Source: Cognatilysobacter claricitrinus
GTDB lineage: Bacteria; Pseudomonadota; Gammaproteobacteria; Xanthomonadales; Xanthomonadaceae
NCBI RefSeq assembly: GCF_045866565.1
Contig: NZ_BAAFZV010000002.1
Span: 1 to 64,000, forward strand
Direction of reading: 5' to 3'
Length of the DNA: 64,000 nucleotides
Part shown: piece by piece, positions 18,549 through 28,082 of the stretch
How positions within the stretch are numbered: position 1 is the first letter of the stretch
Layout: the number at the start of each line of letters is the position of its first letter
Translations under genes and position numbers: made by a program
The notes under the pieces: generated by a model
Told to the model about the DNA's origin: nothing
Databases searched by the model: none
Seen by the model: the letters and a program-made list of their open reading frames with translations, nothing else

Positions 18549-20183
18549 TCAGTGTTCGGTCGTCGCCACGTCGTCGATCGTGGGGAGAAAGCGCGGCGCC
18601 GTGCGCGCATGCGTCGCCTGTTCGAACGAATACGCGAGTTCGATCAGTCGCGGCTCGCTCCATTTCTTGCCGAGGAACACCAGGCCGAGCGGAAGCCCGT
18701 GCGCGTCGCCCATCGGCACGCTGATGCTCGGATAGCCGGCGACGGCTGCAGCACCATAACCGGCGCCGCTGAAGTGATCGCCGAGCACGGTATCGATGCG
18801 CCACGACGGCCCGGTCGCCGGCGCGACCAGTGCATCAAGCTTCTGCCGCTTGAGCGCGGCATCGATGCCCTGCGGCCCGGCAAGGCGGCGGGCGGTGTCG
18901 CGCGCCGACTTGTACTTCGCTGACGAAAGCGCTGGAGCCTTCAGTGCCTGCTCGAACAGCTCCTGCCCGAAGTACGGCATCTCCTGCGATTCGTGCGTTC
19001 GGTTGAATTCGACGATGTCGCCCAGGCGACGCACCGGCGCGTCGCCGGCGGCGAGATAGGACTCGAGGCCCGGGCGGAATTCGGACAGCAGCACGGCGTT
19101 CTCGGCGTCGTCCCACTTGCCTGCGGTCGGGATGGACGTCTCGACGATGGTCGCGCCCGCGGCCTTGAGCGCTTCGATCGCGCGATCGAATGCGGCGTCG
19201 ACTTCCGGGTGGTAGCCCGCGCTCTTGCGGAGCACGCCGATGCGCGCGCCCTGCAGCGCGTCGCGCTTGAGGTGCGCGGTGTAGTCGACGGATTTCGGTC
19301 GCGACTTGCCACCGTTCGCCGCATCTTTCGGATCAGGTGCGGCGATCGCCGACAGCAGCGCGGCCGCGTCGGCGACGCTGCGCGCCATCGGGCCGGCGGT
19401 GTCCTGGCTCGCGGAGATCGGCACGATGCCCTTGCGGCTCACCAGGCCCACCGTTGGCTTCATGCCGACCACGCCGGTCACCGACGCGGGGCAGATGATG
19501 CTGCCGTCGGTCTCGGTGCCGATGGTTGCGGCGGCGAGGCTCGCTGCGGCGGCGGTGCCGCTGCCGGAACTCGATCCGCAGGGGTTGCGATCGAGCGCGT
19601 ACGGGTTCCGCGTCTGCCCGCCGACCGCGCTCCAGCCGGAGATCGAACGCGTCGAGCGGAAGTTCGCCCACTCGCTGAGGTTGGTCTTGCCGAGGATCAC
19701 CGCGCCGGCAGCGCGCAGGCGTTGCACGAGGAACGCATCGCGCGACGGGTGATAGTCCGAGAGTGCAAGCGAACCCGCGGTGGTCGCCATCGGCGTCGCG
19801 TCGATGTTGTCCTTGATCAGGATCGGAATGCCGTGCAACGGGCCGCGCACGTGGCCGTTACGGCGCTCCTCATCGAGCGTGTCGGCTTCGCGCAGCGCGT
19901 CGGGATTGAGTGCGAGCACCGCGTTGAGTCGCGGGCCGTCATCGTCGAGCGCGGCGATGCGGTCGAGGTAGCCCTGCGTCAATGCATGGCTGGTCAACCC
20001 GTCGGTCGACATGCGCTTCTGCAACGTCGCGATGTCGGCGTCTTCGAACGGGAAATGGAAACCGATCGCCGAGGGGGCGGTGACGGTCATGGTCGGACCG
20101 CTGCCTTCGGGTTCCGGAGGCGGCGCGGTGGCGCAACCGACGAGCGTCAGCGTGAGGAGGAGAGCAGGCGGTGCGCGGCGCAT
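18549..20183 (-). CDS. Amidase-signature family lipoprotein
   Basis: 544 residues. N-terminal lipoprotein signal ends in the lipobox LVGC with Cys17 as lipidation site, so the enzyme is probably anchored facing the periplasm. The amidase-signature catalytic set is visible: Lys in ILIKDNID and the GSSSGSGTAAAASLA serine segment with the downstream GTETDGSI. The GatA-like fold fits hydrolysis of amides; the substrate is unknown. The start is set at the ATG before the signal peptide; an upstream in-frame extension lacks family character. It is convergent with the DAHP synthase gene. Confidence 0.9.
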   Translation of the reverse strand: MRRAPPALLLTLTLVGCATAPPPEPEGSGPTMTVTAPSAIGFHFPFEDADIATLQKRMSTDGLTSHALTQGYLDRIAALDDDGPRLNAVLALNPDALREADTLDEERRNGHVRGPLHGIPILIKDNIDATPMATTAGSLALSDYHPSRDAFLVQRLRAAGAVILGKTNLSEWANFRSTRSISGWSAVGGQTRNPYALDRNPCGSSSGSGTAAAASLAAATIGTETDGSIICPASVTGVVGMKPTVGLVSRKGIVPISASQDTAGPMARSVADAAALLSAIAAPDPKDAANGGKSRPKSVDYTAHLKRDALQGARIGVLRKSAGYHPEVDAAFDRAIEALKAAGATIVETSIPTAGKWDDAENAVLLSEFRPGLESYLAAGDAPVRRLGDIVEFNRTHESQEMPYFGQELFEQALKAPALSSAKYKSARDTARRLAGPQGIDAALKRQKLDALVAPATGPSWRIDTVLGDHFSGAGYGAAAVAGYPSISVPMGDAHGLPLGLVFLGKKWSEPRLIELAYSFEQATHARTAPRFLPTIDDVATTEH

Positions 20184-20224
20184 GGCGGTCTCCGGCGGGG
20201 ACACGCCAGCATCCGACGATGCGC

Positions 20225-20710
20225 TCAGACGGGCAAGCGGGCTCGACGGCGGAACAGGTCTCGCGCCAGCACGTAGACCACGACGACGTTGACGACGAGC
20301 AGCGTCATCGCCGGCCAGCCGGGGTGGTGCCAGAGCGCGTAGACGTCGAACGGCAGGTAGATCGCGGCGGCGACGCAGCCGAGCCACGACGCCCACGCCT
20401 TGTCACGCCACAGGCCCCACGCTTCGACCGCGTGCAGCAGGCCGTAACCGGCCGCGATCGCGGCGGTCGCATGCACCGCACCGGCGCTGATGGCGTTGGC
20501 GAGCCACGCCAGCGGGCCGTCGGTCGAACTCAGCTCGAAATGGCGGATCAGCGCATGCACCGCGCTGCGCAGCGGCAGCGGGCCGAGGATCTCCAGCCCG
20601 CTCGCCGCAAGCAGCGCGAGCAGGCCCTTGGAGCCTTCGACCAGTGCGATCACGCGCAGCCCGGGATGGGCGCGCGGATTCGTGTTGTACGGGCGGGGGT
20701 GGTCCGTCAC
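20225..20710 (-). CDS. DUF2127 family membrane protein
   Basis: 161 residues with about four hydrophobic segments. The pattern begins GLRVIALVEGSKGLLAL, then an amphipathic stretch, then helices around AGYGLLHAVEAWGLW and LVVNVVVVYVLARDLF, which fits DUF2127, a family of unknown function. It lies between the amidase and typA on the same strand, 18 bases after typA, so it may be co-transcribed with typA. Confidence 0.8.
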   Translation of the reverse strand: MTDHPRPYNTNPRAHPGLRVIALVEGSKGLLALLAASGLEILGPLPLRSAVHALIRHFELSSTDGPLAWLANAISAGAVHATAAIAAGYGLLHAVEAWGLWRDKAWASWLGCVAAAIYLPFDVYALWHHPGWPAMTLLVVNVVVVYVLARDLFRRRARLPV

Positions 20711-20728
20711 CGGCGCGAGTGTACCGGC

Positions 20729-22558
20729 TCAGCCCTTGCGCGATTCGCGCTTGCGGTCGGTTTCCGTCAGGAACTTCTTGCGCAGACGGATTTCCTTCGG
20801 CGTGACCTCGACCAGTTCGTCGTCCTCGATGAAGTCCAGCGCCTGCTCCAGCGTGTACTTGATCGCCGGGCTCAGCTGGATCGCGTCGTCCTTGCCCGAA
20901 GCGCGCATGTTGGTCAGCGGCTTGGTCTTGATGGCATTGACGGTGAGGTCGTTGTCCTTCGAGTGGATGCCGATCAGCTGGCCCTCGTAGACCATGTCGC
21001 CTTCCGCGGCGAACAGGCGGCCGCGTTCCTGCAGCGGTCCAAGCGAATACGCGGGCGTCGCGCCGGCGGCATTGGCGATCAGCACGCCGTTGATGCGCTT
21101 GGCGATCGCGCCCTGTTCCTTCGGGCCGTAGTGGTCGAACACGTGGAACAGCAGGCCCGAGCCCTGGGTCAGCGTCCGGAACTCGTTCTGGAAGCCGATC
21201 AGGCCACGCGCCGGGATCATGTAATCCAGGCGCACGCGGCCCTTGCCGTCGGATTCCATGTTCTTTAGCTGCGCCTTGCGGGTGCCCAACTTCTCCATGA
21301 CGCCGCCCTGGTGCTGCTCTTCGATGTCGACGACGAGTTGCTCAACCGGCTCCATCATCTGCCCGTCGATCTCCTTGATGATGACTTCCGGGCGCGACAC
21401 CGCGAGCTCGAAGCCTTCGCGACGCATGTTCTCGATCAGCACCGACAGGTGCAGCTCGCCGCGGCCGGACACGAGGAACTTGTCCGGGTCGGAACCTTCC
21501 TCGACCTTCAGCGCGACGTTGTGAAGCGTCTCGCGCTCGAGGCGCTCGCGCAGCTGGCGGCTGGTGAGGAACTTGCCGCCGGAAAGATCCTTGTTACCCG
21601 CGAACGGCGAGTTGTTGACCTGGAACGTCATCGAGATCGTCGGCTCGTCGACGGTGAGCGCCGGCAGCGCTTCCGGCGCGTCGAGCGCGCAGACGGTGTC
21701 GGAGATGCTGAGGTCCTGCACGCCGGAGATCGCGATGATGTCGCCGGCTTCCGCTTCCGGCACTTCGATGCGCTCAAGGCCCATGAATCCGAGCACCTGC
21801 AGCACCTTGCCCTGGCGCTTCTTGCCTTCGCGGTCGACGACGCTGACCGGCATGTTCGTACGCACCTTGCCGCGCTGCACGCGACCGACGCCGATCAGGC
21901 CGACGAAGTTGCTGTAGTCCAGCTGGCTGATGCGCATCTGGAACGGGCCGTCCGGATCGACCTTCGGCGGCTCGACGTGCTTCATGATCGCTTCGTAGAG
22001 CGGCGTCATGTCGCCGCTGCGCGCCTGATCGTCGAGGCTCGCGTAACCGTGCAGCGCGGACGCGTACACGATCGGGAAGTCGAGCTGTTCGTTGGTCGCG
22101 CCGAGCTTGTCGAACAGGTCGAACACCTGGTCGATCACCCAGTCCGGGCGCGCGCCCGGGCGGTCGATCTTGTTGACGACGACGATCGGCTTGAAGCCCA
22201 TCGCGAACGCCTTCTGCGTGACGAAGCGCGTCTGCGGCATCGGGCCGTCCATCGCGTCGACGAGGATCAGCACGGAGTCGACCATCGACAGCACGCGCTC
22301 GACCTCGCCACCGAAGTCGGCGTGGCCCGGGGTGTCGACGATGTTGATGCGATTGCCGTTCCAGGTGATCGCGGTGTTCTTCGAAAGGATCGTGATGCCA
22401 CGTTCCTTTTCCTGGTCGTTGCTGTCCATGACGCGCTCGGCGAGCACGGTGCGCTCGTTGAACGTGCCGGACTGCTTGAGAAGGCAATCGACGAGGGTGG
22501 TCTTGCCATGGTCGACGTGGGCGACGATGGCGATGTTGCGCAGGCGTTCGATAGACAT
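20729..22558 (-). CDS. typA: Ribosome-associated GTPase TypA/BipA
   Basis: 609 residues. BipA is a translational GTPase related to EF-G that helps 50S assembly and stress or cold adaptation. Motifs: AHVDHGKTT near residues 11-19, RGITI, DTPGHADF and NKIDRPGA, followed by the EF-G-like domains and the unique BipA C-terminal domain. The start MSIERLRNIAIVAHVDHGKT was chosen; 8 more in-frame residues upstream are unlike the family. A TATAAT for this gene lies about 45 bases upstream. Confidence 0.97.
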   Translation of the reverse strand: MSIERLRNIAIVAHVDHGKTTLVDCLLKQSGTFNERTVLAERVMDSNDQEKERGITILSKNTAITWNGNRINIVDTPGHADFGGEVERVLSMVDSVLILVDAMDGPMPQTRFVTQKAFAMGFKPIVVVNKIDRPGARPDWVIDQVFDLFDKLGATNEQLDFPIVYASALHGYASLDDQARSGDMTPLYEAIMKHVEPPKVDPDGPFQMRISQLDYSNFVGLIGVGRVQRGKVRTNMPVSVVDREGKKRQGKVLQVLGFMGLERIEVPEAEAGDIIAISGVQDLSISDTVCALDAPEALPALTVDEPTISMTFQVNNSPFAGNKDLSGGKFLTSRQLRERLERETLHNVALKVEEGSDPDKFLVSGRGELHLSVLIENMRREGFELAVSRPEVIIKEIDGQMMEPVEQLVVDIEEQHQGGVMEKLGTRKAQLKNMESDGKGRVRLDYMIPARGLIGFQNEFRTLTQGSGLLFHVFDHYGPKEQGAIAKRINGVLIANAAGATPAYSLGPLQERGRLFAAEGDMVYEGQLIGIHSKDNDLTVNAIKTKPLTNMRASGKDDAIQLSPAIKYTLEQALDFIEDDELVEVTPKEIRLRKKFLTETDRKRESRKG

Positions 22559-22602
22559 GCGAAGAGACGCCTTAAGGCGCAAGCTGAGAAGGGAAGCCGG
22601 CT

Positions 22603-22608
22603 ATTATA
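22603..22608 (-). promoter_or_regulatory. Candidate typA -10 element
   Basis: On the minus strand the bases read TATAAT; the -35 is unclear. The same AT-rich patch reads TATTAT on the plus strand and could also serve the divergent 22636 gene. Confidence 0.4.
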
Positions 22609-22635
22609 GCGGTCTAGTCGCCGTCGACGCCCGTC

Positions 22636-22875
22636 ATGTCTGAACAGCCGTCCGTACTGCCGTTTCCGCGCTGGCTGATCGTGGTCGACACCGTCGCCGC
22701 GCTGTGCATCGTGGCCGGCCTGTTGCTGCGCAATGGCGTCATCGATGGGTCTGCGCTGCCGCGCGGTACCGATCTGCTGCTGCTCGCGCTGGGCGGCCTC
22801 GGCATCGTCGGCTGCGGCGCGCAGTTCGCCCGCTACGCGCTGGCGACCGCCGCCGCCTCCAAATCCTCCCGCTGA
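22636..22875 (+). CDS. Small two-helix membrane protein
   Basis: 79 residues with two hydrophobic segments (about residues 13-33 and 44-66) and a short basic tail. No known family recognised. It starts divergently from typA and ends 19 bases before ppiB, whose RBS overlaps the spacer, so it is probably the first gene of a two-gene operon. The topology suggests an inner-membrane protein; the function cannot be inferred. Confidence 0.7.
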   Translation: MSEQPSVLPFPRWLIVVDTVAALCIVAGLLLRNGVIDGSALPRGTDLLLLALGGLGIVGCGAQFARYALATAAASKSSR

Positions 22876-22894
22876 CCCTCCCCCAGGAGTTTCC

Positions 22895-23401
22895 ATGTCC
22901 CTCATCGCCAACTTCGACACCGACCGCGGTCCGATCCGCGTCGAGCTCGCCGCCGACAAGGCGCCGCTCACGGTCGCCAACTTCGTCAACCTGGCCAAGC
23001 GCGGCTTCTACGATGGCCTGTCGTTCCACCGCGTCATCAACGACTTCATGATCCAGGGCGGCTGCCCCAAGGGCACCGGCACCGGTGGCCCGGGCTACAA
23101 GTTCGAGGACGAGGCGCGCAACGGCCTGTCGCACGACCGTGGCGTGCTCTCGATGGCCAACGCCGGCCCGAACACCAACGGCAGCCAGTTCTTCATCACC
23201 CACGTGTCGACGCCGTGGCTCGACGGCAAGCACACCGTGTTCGGCAAGGTGCTGGAAGGGCAGGACATCGTCGACTCGGTGAAGCAGGGCGACATCATCC
23301 GCTCGGTCAAGATCGAGGGCGACACCGACGCCGTGCTGGCCGCGAAGGCCGACCGCGTCGCCGAGTGGAACAAGACGCTCGACGCCAACGCCCGTCCGTA
23401 A
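22895..23401 (+). CDS. ppiB: Cyclophilin-type peptidyl-prolyl isomerase B
   Basis: 168 residues, cytoplasmic cyclophilin. The active-site core FHRVINDFMIQGGCPKGTG and the NGSQFFIT signature are intact. There is no signal peptide, so it is the PpiB (cytosolic) rather than PpiA form. CCAGGAG lies 7 bases before the ATG. An in-frame longer reading crosses the upstream gene and is not used. Confidence 0.95.
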   Translation: MSLIANFDTDRGPIRVELAADKAPLTVANFVNLAKRGFYDGLSFHRVINDFMIQGGCPKGTGTGGPGYKFEDEARNGLSHDRGVLSMANAGPNTNGSQFFITHVSTPWLDGKHTVFGKVLEGQDIVDSVKQGDIIRSVKIEGDTDAVLAAKADRVAEWNKTLDANARP

Positions 23402-23566
23402 GTCGTTCGTCCGCGGCGCCCGCCGGTGACCCCGGCGGGCGTCGTCGCGTCCGGGCCGCTCGGCGCCGGCGCGATAGTTTCACGTGATACCATTTCGCCC
23501 CTGTTCCGGCCCCTGCGCCGTCGCGCCTCGGCTGGCCTTCACCGCCGTATTTTTCGAGGTTCCGCG

Positions 23567-24772
23567 ATGCCCCGTCTCGCCTCGCGCATTGGCCGCGCCA
23601 AACCCAGCGCGATCATGCAGGTCGCCGAAAAGGCCAAGCGTCTCAAGGCCGAAGGCCGCGACATCATCAGCTTCTCGATCGGCGTCCCGAACTTCCTGCC
23701 CGGCCCGCATGTCTACGAGGCCGCCGCCAATGCGCTCAAGCACGACAGCGGCCAGTACGGCAGCAACCGCGGCCCCGACGCGCTGATCGACGCGTTCCTC
23801 GCGCACATGGCCGAAGTCGGCCTGACCGGCTACACGCGCGCCAACTGCGCGACCGGCATCGGCGCCAAGCACGTCATCTACAACCTCTGCGAATCGCTGC
23901 TCGACGAAGGCGACACCATCGCGTTCCCGACGCCGTACTGGACGAGCTATCTCGACATCGCCGAGATCGTCAACGCGAAGATCGACCTGCTGCCGTGCCC
24001 GGCCGAACAGAACTACAAGTTGACTCCCGCGCAGCTCGACGCCGCGCTCGCGAAGAAGCCGCGCGTGTTCCTGTTCAACAACCCGTCGAACCCGACCGGC
24101 ATGGTCTATTCGAAGGACGAGATCACCGCGCTCGCCGACGTCATCGCGAAGTACCCGGAAACGTGGGTCATCACCGACGACATCTACAACCGCATGGTGT
24201 TCGACGGCATCGGCTATCACAACTTCGTGCAGGCCCGCCCGGAGCTGCGTGACCGCGTGATCTTCATCGATTCGCTGAGCAAGACCTACGGCATGCCGGG
24301 CTGGCGCGTGGGCTTCATGGCGGGGCCGGAAGTCGTTGCGCAGGCCGTGGTGACGATGAACTCGAACCACATCACCAACCTGCCCGAAGTGACGAACGCC
24401 GCCGCGGTCGCCGCGCTCACCGGCCCGCAGGACATCCCGCAGCAGAAGTGCGCGGAATTCCAGGCCAAGCGCGACCAGGTCATGGCGGTGATGGACAGCA
24501 TCGCCGGCCTCAAGTGCCCGCGTCCACAGGGTGCGTTCTACGTGTTTCCCGACGTGAGCTTCGCGTTCGGCAAGACGCATGGCCCGAGCGGCGCGAAGAT
24601 CGGCGGCGACGTCGACTTCTGCAACGCGCTGCTCGAAGCCAAGGGCGTCGCCTGCGTGCCGGGCTCCGCGTTCGGTGCGCCCACCGCGCTGCGCATCAGC
24701 TACACCTGCCCGACACCGCAGCTGCAGCCCGGCCTCGACCGCTTCCGCGAATTCTGCGCCGAGCTCGCTTGA
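23567..24772 (+). CDS. PLP-dependent class I aminotransferase (aspartate type)
   Basis: 401 residues, fold type I aminotransferase of the AspC-like group. The PLP lysine is Lys239 in SLSKTYGMPGWRVGF; NNPSNPTG (171-178) and the TDD of VITDDIY (203-205) are in place. It probably transfers amino groups between aspartate or a related substrate and 2-oxoglutarate; substrate preference cannot be read from sequence. It precedes mdh on the same strand by about 110 bases, and aspartate transamination gives the oxaloacetate that mdh uses. Confidence 0.9.
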   Translation: MPRLASRIGRAKPSAIMQVAEKAKRLKAEGRDIISFSIGVPNFLPGPHVYEAAANALKHDSGQYGSNRGPDALIDAFLAHMAEVGLTGYTRANCATGIGAKHVIYNLCESLLDEGDTIAFPTPYWTSYLDIAEIVNAKIDLLPCPAEQNYKLTPAQLDAALAKKPRVFLFNNPSNPTGMVYSKDEITALADVIAKYPETWVITDDIYNRMVFDGIGYHNFVQARPELRDRVIFIDSLSKTYGMPGWRVGFMAGPEVVAQAVVTMNSNHITNLPEVTNAAAVAALTGPQDIPQQKCAEFQAKRDQVMAVMDSIAGLKCPRPQGAFYVFPDVSFAFGKTHGPSGAKIGGDVDFCNALLEAKGVACVPGSAFGAPTALRISYTCPTPQLQPGLDRFREFCAELA

Positions 24773-24880
24773 TCGATGGACGCGGAAGCCCTGAGCTCCG
24801 CGTCCAAGCCGTCGGGCAAGACCGACGGCATCCAGGAACATTCGCGTCATAACCCCACACACGTTCCACGGAGTTCCTTC

Positions 24881-25864
24881 ATGAAGACCCCCGTCCGCGT
24901 CGCCGTCACCGGTGCAGCCGGCCAGATCGGTTACTCGCTGCTGTTCCGCATCGCGTCCGGCGAAATGCTCGGCAAGGATCAGCCCGTCATCCTGCAGATG
25001 CTTGAACTGCCGATGGAGAAGGCGCAAGCCGCGCTCAAGGGCGTGATGATGGAGCTCGAGGACTGCGCGTTCCCGCTGCTCGCCGGCATGGTCGGTACGG
25101 ACGATGCGGAAGTCGCGTTCAAGGACGCCGACATCGCGCTGCTCGTCGGTGCGCGTCCGCGCGGCCCGGGCATGGAGCGCAAGGACCTGCTGCTGGAGAA
25201 CGCGAAGATCTTCACCGCGCAGGGCGCGGCGCTGAACAAGGTCGCGAGCCGCAACGTGAAGGTGCTGGTCGTGGGCAACCCGGCGAACACGAATGCGTAC
25301 ATCGCGATGAAGTCGGCGCCGGACCTGCCGGCGAAGAACTTCACCGCGATGCTGCGACTCGATCACAACCGCGCGCTGTCGCAGCTCGCGAACAAGGCCG
25401 GCGTAGCTGTTGGCGACATCGACAAGCTGGTCGTGTGGGGCAACCACTCGCCGACGATGTATCCGGACTACCGCTTCGCCACCGTCAACGGCGTGTCGCT
25501 GAAGGACAAGATCAACGACGCCGACTGGAACGCGAACGAGTTCATCCCGAAGGTCGGCAAGCGCGGCGCCGCGATCATCGAAGCGCGCGGTCTCTCGTCG
25601 GCGGCGTCGGCGGCCAATGCGGCCATCGACCACATCCGCGACTGGGTGCTCGGCAGCAACGGCAAGTGGGTGACGATGGGCGTGCCGTCGGATGGCAGCT
25701 ACGGCATCCCGGAAGGCGTGATGTACGGCGTGCCGGTGACGACCGCCAACGGCGAGTACACCCGCGTGACCGACCTGCCGATCGACGAGTTCAGCCGCGC
25801 GGCGATGGACAAGACGCTGGCCGAGCTGGAAGAAGAGCGGCAGGGCGTGGCGCACCTGCTGTAA
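24881..25864 (+). CDS. mdh: Malate dehydrogenase
   Basis: 327 residues, NAD-dependent malate/oxaloacetate interconversion in the TCA cycle. The N-terminal dinucleotide motif TGAAGQIGYSLLFRIASG, the substrate arginine region GARPRGPGMERKDLL and the catalytic pair with VVWGNHSPTMYPD are present. This is the longer cytosolic-like MDH type found in many proteobacteria rather than the E. coli 312-residue type. A hairpin follows the stop. Confidence 0.96.
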   Translation: MKTPVRVAVTGAAGQIGYSLLFRIASGEMLGKDQPVILQMLELPMEKAQAALKGVMMELEDCAFPLLAGMVGTDDAEVAFKDADIALLVGARPRGPGMERKDLLLENAKIFTAQGAALNKVASRNVKVLVVGNPANTNAYIAMKSAPDLPAKNFTAMLRLDHNRALSQLANKAGVAVGDIDKLVVWGNHSPTMYPDYRFATVNGVSLKDKINDADWNANEFIPKVGKRGAAIIEARGLSSAASAANAAIDHIRDWVLGSNGKWVTMGVPSDGSYGIPEGVMYGVPVTTANGEYTRVTDLPIDEFSRAAMDKTLAELEEERQGVAHLL

Positions 25865-25871
25865 CGCGCAA

Positions 25872-25901
25872 CGACGAAGGCGGCCACGGTCGCCTTCGTC
25901 G
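25872..25901 (+). terminator. Hairpin after mdh
   Basis: Perfect 11-bp stem CGACGAAGGCG / CGCCTTCGTCG with an 8-base loop, followed by CTTTGG. Only a short T-run, so a moderate terminator that separates mdh from prpB. Confidence 0.55.
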
Positions 25902-25972
25902 CTTTGGCAGTCGGCGATGCATGAGGTCGCCATCGCCCGCGGACATCGCGGGCCGCAATCGATGAGGTCGCA

Positions 25973-26860
25973 ATGACGCAACAGTCCGCCGGCGCGCGTT
26001 TCCGTGCCGCCCTGTCCGAAGAATCCCCGCTGCAGGTGATGGGCGCGATCACGGCCTACGCCGGCCTGATGGCCAGGCGCACGGGGTACAAGGCGCTCTA
26101 TCTCTCCGGCGGTGGCGTTGCAGCCAATTCGCTCGGTGTGCCTGACCTCGGCATCTCGACGATGGAGGACGTGCTCACCGACGCGCGCCGCATCGTCGAC
26201 GCCACGCAGCTCCCGCTGCTGGTGGACATCGACACGGGTTGGGGCGGCGCGTTCAATATCGCGCGCACCATCCGTTCGTTCGAGCGCGTCGGCGTGGCTG
26301 CCGTGCACATGGAGGACCAGGTCGGGCAGAAGCGCTGCGGCCATCGACCGGGCAAGGAAGTGGTGACGAAGGCCGAGATGGTCGATCGCGTGAAGTCGGC
26401 GGTCGATGCCCGCACTGACGCGAGCTTCGTGATCATGGCGCGCACCGACGCCGCCGCGGTCGAAGGCGTCGACGCGGCGATCGAACGCGCGCAGGCTTAC
26501 GTCGAAGCCGGCGCCGACATGATCTTCCCGGAGGCGATGAACTCGCTCGACGACTACCGCAAGTTCAAGGCCGCGGTGAAGGTGCCGATCCTCGCCAACC
26601 TCACCGAGTTCGGCTCGACGCCGTTCTTCACCACCGACGAGCTGCGCGACGCCGGCGTCGACATTGCCCTGTACTGCTGCGGCGCGTACCGCGCGATGAA
26701 CAAGGCCGCGCTGAATTTCTACGAGACCGTGCGCCGCGAAGGCACGCAGAAGAACATCATCGACACGCTGCAGACCCGCGCCCAGCTGTACGACTTCCTC
26801 GGCTATCACGCCTACGAGGACAAGCTCGACCAGCTCTTCGCGACGTCGAAGAACGATTGA
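25973..26860 (+). CDS. prpB: 2-methylisocitrate lyase
   Basis: 295 residues. PrpB cleaves 2-methylisocitrate to succinate and pyruvate, the last step of the methylcitrate cycle for propionate. The isocitrate-lyase-superfamily signature KRCGH is at 120-124 with catalytic Cys122; DIDTGWG at 85-91 provides metal-binding aspartates. It is followed by prpC after a 73-base spacer with a small hairpin (26867-26887). Confidence 0.95.
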   Translation: MTQQSAGARFRAALSEESPLQVMGAITAYAGLMARRTGYKALYLSGGGVAANSLGVPDLGISTMEDVLTDARRIVDATQLPLLVDIDTGWGGAFNIARTIRSFERVGVAAVHMEDQVGQKRCGHRPGKEVVTKAEMVDRVKSAVDARTDASFVIMARTDAAAVEGVDAAIERAQAYVEAGADMIFPEAMNSLDDYRKFKAAVKVPILANLTEFGSTPFFTTDELRDAGVDIALYCCGAYRAMNKAALNFYETVRREGTQKNIIDTLQTRAQLYDFLGYHAYEDKLDQLFATSKND

Positions 26861-26866
26861 TCCGAC

Positions 26867-26887
26867 GCAGCCGCGCGACGCGGCTGC
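26867..26887 (+). promoter_or_regulatory. Small hairpin in the prpB-prpC spacer
   Basis: GCAGCCGCG / CGCGGCTGC with a CGA loop, no T-run. Likely an intercistronic mRNA structure. Confidence 0.4.
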
Positions 26888-26933
26888 ATGTAGTCCGCTT
26901 CCGCATCGCGGACGCCGCAATGAGAGAAACGAC

Positions 26934-28079
26934 ATGAGCGAGCAAGTGCTCCCGAAGGCCAAGAAGTCCGTCGCGCTGTCCGGCACCGCCGCGGGCAACA
27001 CCGCGCTGTGCACGGTCGGCCGCAGCGGCAACGACCTGCATTACCGCGGCTACGACATCCACGACCTCGCCACCAAGTCGACGTTCGAGGAGGTCGCGCA
27101 CCTTCTCGTGCACGGCACGCTGCCCACCACGTCGCAGCTGCGCGCGTACAAGGCCAAGCTCAAGCGCCTGCGTGGCCTGCCGGCGATCGTGTCCGAAGCG
27201 CTGGAGCTGGTGCCCGCCAACGCGCACCCGATGGACGTGCTGCGCACCGGCTGTTCGGTGCTCGGTACCGTGCTGCCGGAGCGCGAAGGCCATCCGGCGT
27301 CGGAAGCGCGCGACATCGCCGACAAGCTGATCGCGAGTTTCGGTTCGATGCTGCTGTACTGGTGGCATTTCACCCGCAACGGCGAGCGCATCGAAGTGCA
27401 GACCGACGACGATTCGGTCGCCGCGCACTTCCTGCACCTGCTGCACGGCGAGCGCCCGTCGTCGTTGCACGCCGATTCGCTCGACAAGTCGCTGATCCTC
27501 TACGCCGAGCACGAGTTCAACGCGTCGACGTTCACCGCGCGCGTGATCGCAGGCACGGGTTCGGACCTGCATTCGTGCATCACCGGCGCGATCGGTGCGC
27601 TGCGCGGCCCCAAGCATGGCGGCGCGAACGAAGTGGCGATGGACATCATCAGCCGCTACGCAACGCCCGAGGAAGCGGAAACCGATATCCGTGCACGCAT
27701 GGAACGCAAGGAGATCGTCATCGGCTTCGGCCACCCGGTCTACACGATCGGCGACCCGCGCAATCCGATCATCAAGGAAATCTCGCGCAAGCTCTGCGCC
27801 GACGGCGGCAACACCACGCTGTTCGATGTGTCCGAGCGCATCGAGAACCTGATGATGGACACCAAAAAGATGTTCCCGAACCTCGACTGGTACAGCGCGT
27901 CGGCCTATCACATGATGGGAATCCCGACGCCGATGTTCACGCCGCTGTTCGTCATCGCACGCACAACCGGCTGGAGCGCGCACGTGATCGAGCAGCGCGA
28001 GGACGGCAAGATCATCCGGCCGAGCGCGAACTACATCGGCCCGGAAGATCGCGAGTACGTGGCGATCGACAAGCGCTGA
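26934..28079 (+). CDS. prpC: 2-methylcitrate synthase
   Basis: 381 residues, citrate synthase family. It joins propionyl-CoA and oxaloacetate to 2-methylcitrate. The family motif GFGHPVYTIGDPRNP (about residues 263-277) carries the catalytic histidine, and the active-site aspartate region follows in the C-terminal part. Adjacency to prpB supports methylcitrate over citrate synthase. No acnD, prpF or prpR-like regulator is adjacent in this window. Confidence 0.95.
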   Translation: MSEQVLPKAKKSVALSGTAAGNTALCTVGRSGNDLHYRGYDIHDLATKSTFEEVAHLLVHGTLPTTSQLRAYKAKLKRLRGLPAIVSEALELVPANAHPMDVLRTGCSVLGTVLPEREGHPASEARDIADKLIASFGSMLLYWWHFTRNGERIEVQTDDDSVAAHFLHLLHGERPSSLHADSLDKSLILYAEHEFNASTFTARVIAGTGSDLHSCITGAIGALRGPKHGGANEVAMDIISRYATPEEAETDIRARMERKEIVIGFGHPVYTIGDPRNPIIKEISRKLCADGGNTTLFDVSERIENLMMDTKKMFPNLDWYSASAYHMMGIPTPMFTPLFVIARTTGWSAHVIEQREDGKIIRPSANYIGPEDREYVAIDKR

Positions 28080-28082
28080 TCG

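Noticed and set aside
23480..27031. Minus-strand open frame of 1183 codons antisense to the aminotransferase, mdh and prpB genes
   Set aside because: It mirrors three well-supported genes; composition is Arg/His/Ala/Val-rich and without family motifs, typical of antisense frames in GC-rich DNA.
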